Source: Chryseobacterium lactis (GTDB lineage Bacteria > Bacteroidota > Bacteroidia > Flavobacteriales > Weeksellaceae). From it: 64,000 nt of DNA. The notes under the pieces were generated by a model. That model was not told the origin of the DNA. It saw only the letters and a program-made list of their open reading frames with translations, and ran no database searches. A program made the position numbers and the translations under genes. This document shows positions 60,787-64,000 of this stretch, one piece after another (the first letter of the stretch is position 1; each line of letters begins with the position of its first letter). The stretch covers positions 5,394,001 through 5,458,000 of the forward strand of contig NZ_CP033924.1 in assembly GCF_003815875.1 (NCBI RefSeq). The letters run 5' to 3'.

Positions 60787-61110
60787 ATGAGAAAAACTCA
60801 GATTACGATAGATGTAGAACTGGATGAAAACCACGTTCCTGAAAATATAACATGGAATGCTGAGGATGGTGGTATTGACAAGCAGGAGACCAAAGCAACG
60901 ATGATCTCTGTTTGGGATGATAAAACAAAAGAAGCTTTAAGAATTGATCTTTGGACAAAAGAAATGCCTGTGGATCAGATGAAAATGTTTATCCATCAAA
61001 TCTTAATTTCTTTGGGAAGCACGTATCAGAGAGCAACCGGAGAAGAAGATGTAGCTCAATGGATGGAGGAAGTTGCAGAGGAGTTTGCGACAAAATCAGC
61101 TATAAAATAA
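60787..61110 (+). CDS. gldC: Gliding motility protein GldC
   Basis: GldC is a small cytosolic or peripheral protein associated with gliding in Flavobacteriia. This copy has 107 residues: MRKTQITIDVELDENHVPEN (N-terminus), then TKEALRIDLWTKEMPVDQMK and ATGEEDVAQWMEEVAEEFA. It starts 24 bp after the ABC permease fusion. The usual arrangement has gldB directly upstream, so the ABC pair is an insertion into the gldBC unit or gldBC was split. Confidence 0.93.
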   Translation: MRKTQITIDVELDENHVPENITWNAEDGGIDKQETKATMISVWDDKTKEALRIDLWTKEMPVDQMKMFIHQILISLGSTYQRATGEEDVAQWMEEVAEEFATKSAIK

Positions 61111-61230
61111 AATGTAAAACAATTTGAAAATGGGGTAATTTGAGAATTTGAAAATGAAGGAGCCATTTTTGTCATGCTTGCAATTCCATTTTCAAATGAT
61201 CTTATTTTCAAATGATCAAATTATATAAAT

Positions 61231-62370
61231 ATGAATTTTAATACAAAAGTAATTCACGGAGGGCAGCATCATGAGTCTGCAACAGGTTCTGTAAATGTTC
61301 CTGTATTTTTAACCTCTACATTTGCACAGAAAAGTCCCGGAGTACATTCCGGATATGAATATTCAAGAGCTGCCAACCCTACAAGACAGGCATTGGAAGA
61401 TTCTTTGGCAAGTATTGAAAACGGAGCGAGAGGTCTTGCTTTCGGGTCCGGTCTTGCTGCAATCGACTGTGTTTTGAAATTATTAAATCCGGGGGATGAG
61501 GTAATTGCTGTAGATGACCTTTATGGTGGTACTTACAGAATGTTTACCAGACTTTTTGAAAAATATCAGTTGAAATTTACATTCGTGAATTTTGATGATG
61601 TTTCTAAAATCGCCGATGTTATTACAGATAAAACAAAACTAATCTGGGTGGAAACTCCAACTAACCCATTGATGAAATTGGTAGATATCAAAGCGGTGGT
61701 AGACATTGCAAAAGGAAAAGATATCTTAGTGGCTGTTGATAATACTTTTGCTACTCCTTATATCCAAAGACCAATTGATCTTGGAGCTGACATCGTGATG
61801 CATTCTGCAACAAAATATTTAGGAGGACACTCTGATGTTATTGCAGGAGCTCTTATCGCTAAGGATGCAGAACTGGGAGAAAAACTTCACTTCATTCAAT
61901 TTGCAAGTGGTGGTATTTTAGGCCCACACGATTCTTATCTTGTATTGAGAGGAATCAAAACGTTGGCATTAAGAATGCAGAGACATTCTGACAATGGTCT
62001 TGCAGTGGCAAAATATCTTGAGACACACCCTGCTGTTGATAAAGTAATTTATCCCGGTTTGGAATCTCACCCTCAATATGAATTGGCAAAATCTCAGATG
62101 AAGGAATCAGGAGGAATGGTATCATTCACTTTCAAGTCCGGAAAAAAAGAAGATGCTATTAAATTCTTAGAAAAAGTAAGAGTATTCACGCTAGCAGAAT
62201 CTTTGGGAGGGGTAGAATCTTTAGCTAACCATCCTGCATTGATGACTCATGCTTCTATTCCGGCAGAAAAACGTGCAGAATTAGGGATCACCGATGATTT
62301 GGTTCGTTTAAGCGTTGGTATTGAAGACGCAGAAGATCTTATTGCAGATTTGGAGAAAGCATTTTCTTAA
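61231..62370 (+). CDS. Cystathionine gamma-synthase/trans-sulfuration PLP enzyme
   Basis: This Cys/Met metabolism PLP enzyme has 379 residues. The cofactor Lys195 lies in HSATKYLGGHSD, YSRAANPTR contacts the phosphate of the neighbouring subunit, and GVESLANHPALMTHAS closes the fold. It makes cystathionine from an activated homoserine and cysteine, or splits cystathionine; family members are difficult to separate by sequence. The wide similarity to MetB makes gamma-synthase the first guess. No other met genes lie next to it. Confidence 0.93.
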   Translation: MNFNTKVIHGGQHHESATGSVNVPVFLTSTFAQKSPGVHSGYEYSRAANPTRQALEDSLASIENGARGLAFGSGLAAIDCVLKLLNPGDEVIAVDDLYGGTYRMFTRLFEKYQLKFTFVNFDDVSKIADVITDKTKLIWVETPTNPLMKLVDIKAVVDIAKGKDILVAVDNTFATPYIQRPIDLGADIVMHSATKYLGGHSDVIAGALIAKDAELGEKLHFIQFASGGILGPHDSYLVLRGIKTLALRMQRHSDNGLAVAKYLETHPAVDKVIYPGLESHPQYELAKSQMKESGGMVSFTFKSGKKEDAIKFLEKVRVFTLAESLGGVESLANHPALMTHASIPAEKRAELGITDDLVRLSVGIEDAEDLIADLEKAFS

Positions 62371-62380
62371 TATAAATAAC

Positions 62381-62416
62381 AATGAGAAGGGTTTATAATA
62401 ATCCTTCTCATTTTAT
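62381..62416 (+). terminator. Terminator after the trans-sulfuration gene
   Basis: AATGAGAAGG (62381-62390) pairs with CCTTCTCATT (62403-62412), followed by a T/A-rich tract. Confidence 0.75.
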
Positions 62417-62433
62417 TATACCACCAAATATAT

Positions 62434-62880
62434 ATGAAAAATACAAGAAAAGCTACCATTTCCGATTTGCCTCAACTGGCAGAATTATTTGATCAGTACC
62501 GGATTTTTTATCATAAAGAATCTGATGTTCCTGCTGCAAAAGATTTTCTTCAACAAAGGCTTGAGAATAAAGATTCTGAAATTTTTGTTGCCGAAGAAAA
62601 TGAAGTATTGACAGGTTTCGTCCAGCTCTACCCTATTTTTTCATCCACAAGAATGCAACGTTACTGGTTACTGAATGATCTATATGTCAACGGAAATCAT
62701 CGTGGAAAAGGATATTCAAAAGAGCTTATCGAAAAAGCTAAAGAATTGTGCATATCCACCAACGCTTGCGGAATTTTACTTGAAACAGGAAAAGGCAATG
62801 ATGTAGGAAATCAGCTGTATCCTTCTTGTGGATTTAAGCTTTACGATTCGGTAAATTTCTATGAATGGAGCAATTCATGA
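62434..62880 (+). CDS. GNAT family N-acetyltransferase
   Basis: This 148-residue enzyme has an acetyl-CoA site LNDLYVNGNHRGKGYSKELI, cut here to VNGNHRGKGYSKELI, and a C-terminal strand LYPSCGFKLYD. It is of the PhnO/YjgM-like small GNAT type. The acceptor is unknown. It lies alone between the trans-sulfuration terminator and the DinB-like gene; it is 115 bp before the latter. Confidence 0.9.
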   Translation: MKNTRKATISDLPQLAELFDQYRIFYHKESDVPAAKDFLQQRLENKDSEIFVAEENEVLTGFVQLYPIFSSTRMQRYWLLNDLYVNGNHRGKGYSKELIEKAKELCISTNACGILLETGKGNDVGNQLYPSCGFKLYDSVNFYEWSNS

Positions 62881-62995
62881 GTAATGGATAATTAGTATTG
62901 AGTAATCATTTAAATCCTTATCTTATACTATTGAAAGTGTATATTCAATTTTGAAATGTTTCAAAAAAGACCTTTAACTTATAACTGAAAATACC

Positions 62996-63508
62996 ATGAC
63001 TGATTTTCAAAAATATATTCAAAGATATTTAGACCAGATTCCATCAGGAGATTGGTTGAAAGAATTAAAAATTTCCGGAGAAAAAACGTTAGGAATTTAT
63101 TCTAATCTTACCGAAGAACAATCCAAATTTTCTTACGCCGAAGGAAAATGGACATTGAAAGAACTTCTACTCCACCTATCAGACACGGAAAGAGTATTTC
63201 AATACAGAATGCTGGCTTTTGCACGAGGTGATAAAAATAACCTTCCAGGGTTTGATGAAAATGAATATGCCGAAAAGTCTTTTGCCAATGAAAGAACATT
63301 AGAATCATTGGTTGAAGAATATAAACTGGTAAGAAAATCATCTCAGATTTTATCAGAAACCCTTAATTCATCTGCTTTACAAACTACAGGTGTGGCCAAC
63401 GGTAATGAAATTACTGTGGAAACGATCGGAAAATTGATTGTAGGACACAACATTCACCACCTTAATATTATTGAAGAAAGATATTTACCGAAATTGGGAT
63501 GGATGTGA
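62996..63508 (+). CDS. DinB family protein
   Basis: This 170-residue four-helix-bundle protein of the DinB/YfiT superfamily is probably a metal-dependent thiol transferase or hydrolase. His residues expected to bind the metal are seen in LLLHLSDTERVF and GHNIHHLNIIEERY. The phrase GKWTLKELL precedes the first His, as usual in the family. The substrate is unknown; some members use bacillithiol, which Flavobacteriia can make. The stop overlaps the start of the next gene by 10 bp. Confidence 0.9.
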   Translation: MTDFQKYIQRYLDQIPSGDWLKELKISGEKTLGIYSNLTEEQSKFSYAEGKWTLKELLLHLSDTERVFQYRMLAFARGDKNNLPGFDENEYAEKSFANERTLESLVEEYKLVRKSSQILSETLNSSALQTTGVANGNEITVETIGKLIVGHNIHHLNIIEERYLPKLGWM

Positions 63509-63921
63509 GAAAATGGATTATTCCAGTGAGCTTAATTGTTTTTACCATTTCTTTATGTTTCAATGCATTTAAGGTTATAGAGGTAGAAGAAATTAAAGCT
63601 TATAGCTCCCTAGAAATACTTCTTGTAGGTCCTGTTAGTTTTCTTGGTGGAGGAATATTTGAATTTTTTATTTGGACCGCTAATATTTGGTTTTTGATCG
63701 CTCTTATTTTCATTTACAAAAAGCAATCCTATTCAAAAGCCTTTATACTAGGATTAATAGCCACAGTAATTTCAATTTCATTCCTATTTTGGAAAGAAAT
63801 TCTAATTGCAGAAAATGGAAGACAGGGGAAAATATATAGTTTGGAAGCAGGGTATTTCCTATGGTTAACGTCATTTTTATTTTTAACTATCTGTTCGTTT
63901 TTTTTTAATTATAAAATATAA
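63499..63921 (+). CDS. Small membrane protein of unknown function
   Basis: This 140-residue protein has four hydrophobic segments (about 7-24, 55-75, 80-97 and 118-138). The first loop has an acidic phrase KVIEVEEIKAYSSLE. No family was recognised. The ATG lies inside the end of the DinB-like gene (10-bp overlap), so the two are translationally coupled. A wholly unknown role is the honest assignment. Confidence 0.7.
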   Translation: MDVRKWIIPVSLIVFTISLCFNAFKVIEVEEIKAYSSLEILLVGPVSFLGGGIFEFFIWTANIWFLIALIFIYKKQSYSKAFILGLIATVISISFLFWKEILIAENGRQGKIYSLEAGYFLWLTSFLFLTICSFFFNYKI

Positions 63922-63955
63922 ATTTAACAGAACTAAAATATTATCTTGATTTGCT

Positions 63956-64000
63956 ATGAGGCAATTAAAAAAGTTAAAAATTACAGAAAGTATTGAATCT
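63956..64000 (+). CDS. First 15 codons of a possible sigma-70-type factor, cut by window edge
   Basis: ATG at 63956-63958 opens a frame MRQLKKLKITESIES that is still open at the end of the window. The beginning MRQLKI is what I remember as typical of flavobacterial primary-like sigma factors. Only 15 residues are visible, so this is a weak call. It lies 34 bp after the membrane protein gene. Confidence 0.35.
   Translation, partial: MRQLKKLKITESIES

Overview
The window looks like a chromosomal segment of a Chryseobacterium-like flavobacterium (Bacteroidota, Flavobacteriia). It is AT-rich. It carries a mevalonate-pathway HMG-CoA synthase, a SusC/SusD pair, the gliding-motility lipoprotein genes gldB and gldC, a secreted nuclease with a type IX (T9SS) sorting tail, and parts of a Bacteroidota-type T6SS (T6SS-iii). 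Several promoters fit the Bacteroidota TTTG-N16-20-TAnnTTTG pattern. No rRNA, tRNA or CRISPR array was seen.

Left part (1-17 kb), nearly all on the minus strand: a SusD (cut by the window edge) and SusC pair; HMG-CoA synthase; a secreted M1 aminopeptidase; a multi-pass membrane protein; thymidylate synthase; a secreted protein built from six 24-residue repeats; a GreA/GreB-like factor; a GH13 lipoprotein; a pRiA4b ORF-3-like acidic protein; and a PhoR/PhoB-like two-component system. Divergent from the response regulator (17-21.4 kb, plus strand) lie a TonB-dependent receptor and a beta-helix lipoprotein. The promoter of the receptor carries 11-bp-phased direct repeats.

Middle part (21.8-34.6 kb): two paralogous amidohydrolases (one cytosolic, one with an export signal) around an AraC regulator and an ankyrin lipoprotein; a four-gene operon ending in hemL; a 59-codon DUF5522 gene followed by a DUF4136 lipoprotein; and a T9SS-secreted endonuclease I. 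The gaps between 21.6 and 32.9 kb are full of short palindromic repeats, including a 167-bp unit in three tandem copies and one dispersed copy.

T6SS part (34.8-49.4 kb), all minus strand: hcp (tssD) with its own promoter and terminator, then one apparent operon: vgrG, a 56-residue protein, a DUF2931 lipoprotein, a DUF2235 phospholipase-type effector, a LysM protein, a secreted protein, a DUF4280 PAAR-like tip, a 931-residue protein with a central OmpA domain, two small lipoproteins and an unknown protein, closed by a strong terminator. No sheath, baseplate or membrane-complex genes are present, so this is an effector/spike island that must use a core system elsewhere. A GIDE-like/LemA/membrane-protein operon follows.

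Right part (49.6-64 kb): DUF2752, an old-yellow-enzyme reductase, cytidine deaminase, then a minus-strand operon from an LRR protein through two GNATs, nadE and a barnase to archaemetzincin and barstar. A GIY-YIG nuclease gene framed by inverted repeats sits between barnase and archaemetzincin. On the plus strand gldB and gldC are separated by an ABC transporter whose permease is fused to a thioredoxin domain. Cystathionine gamma-synthase, a GNAT, a DinB-like protein, a membrane protein and the first codons of a possible sigma factor close the window.
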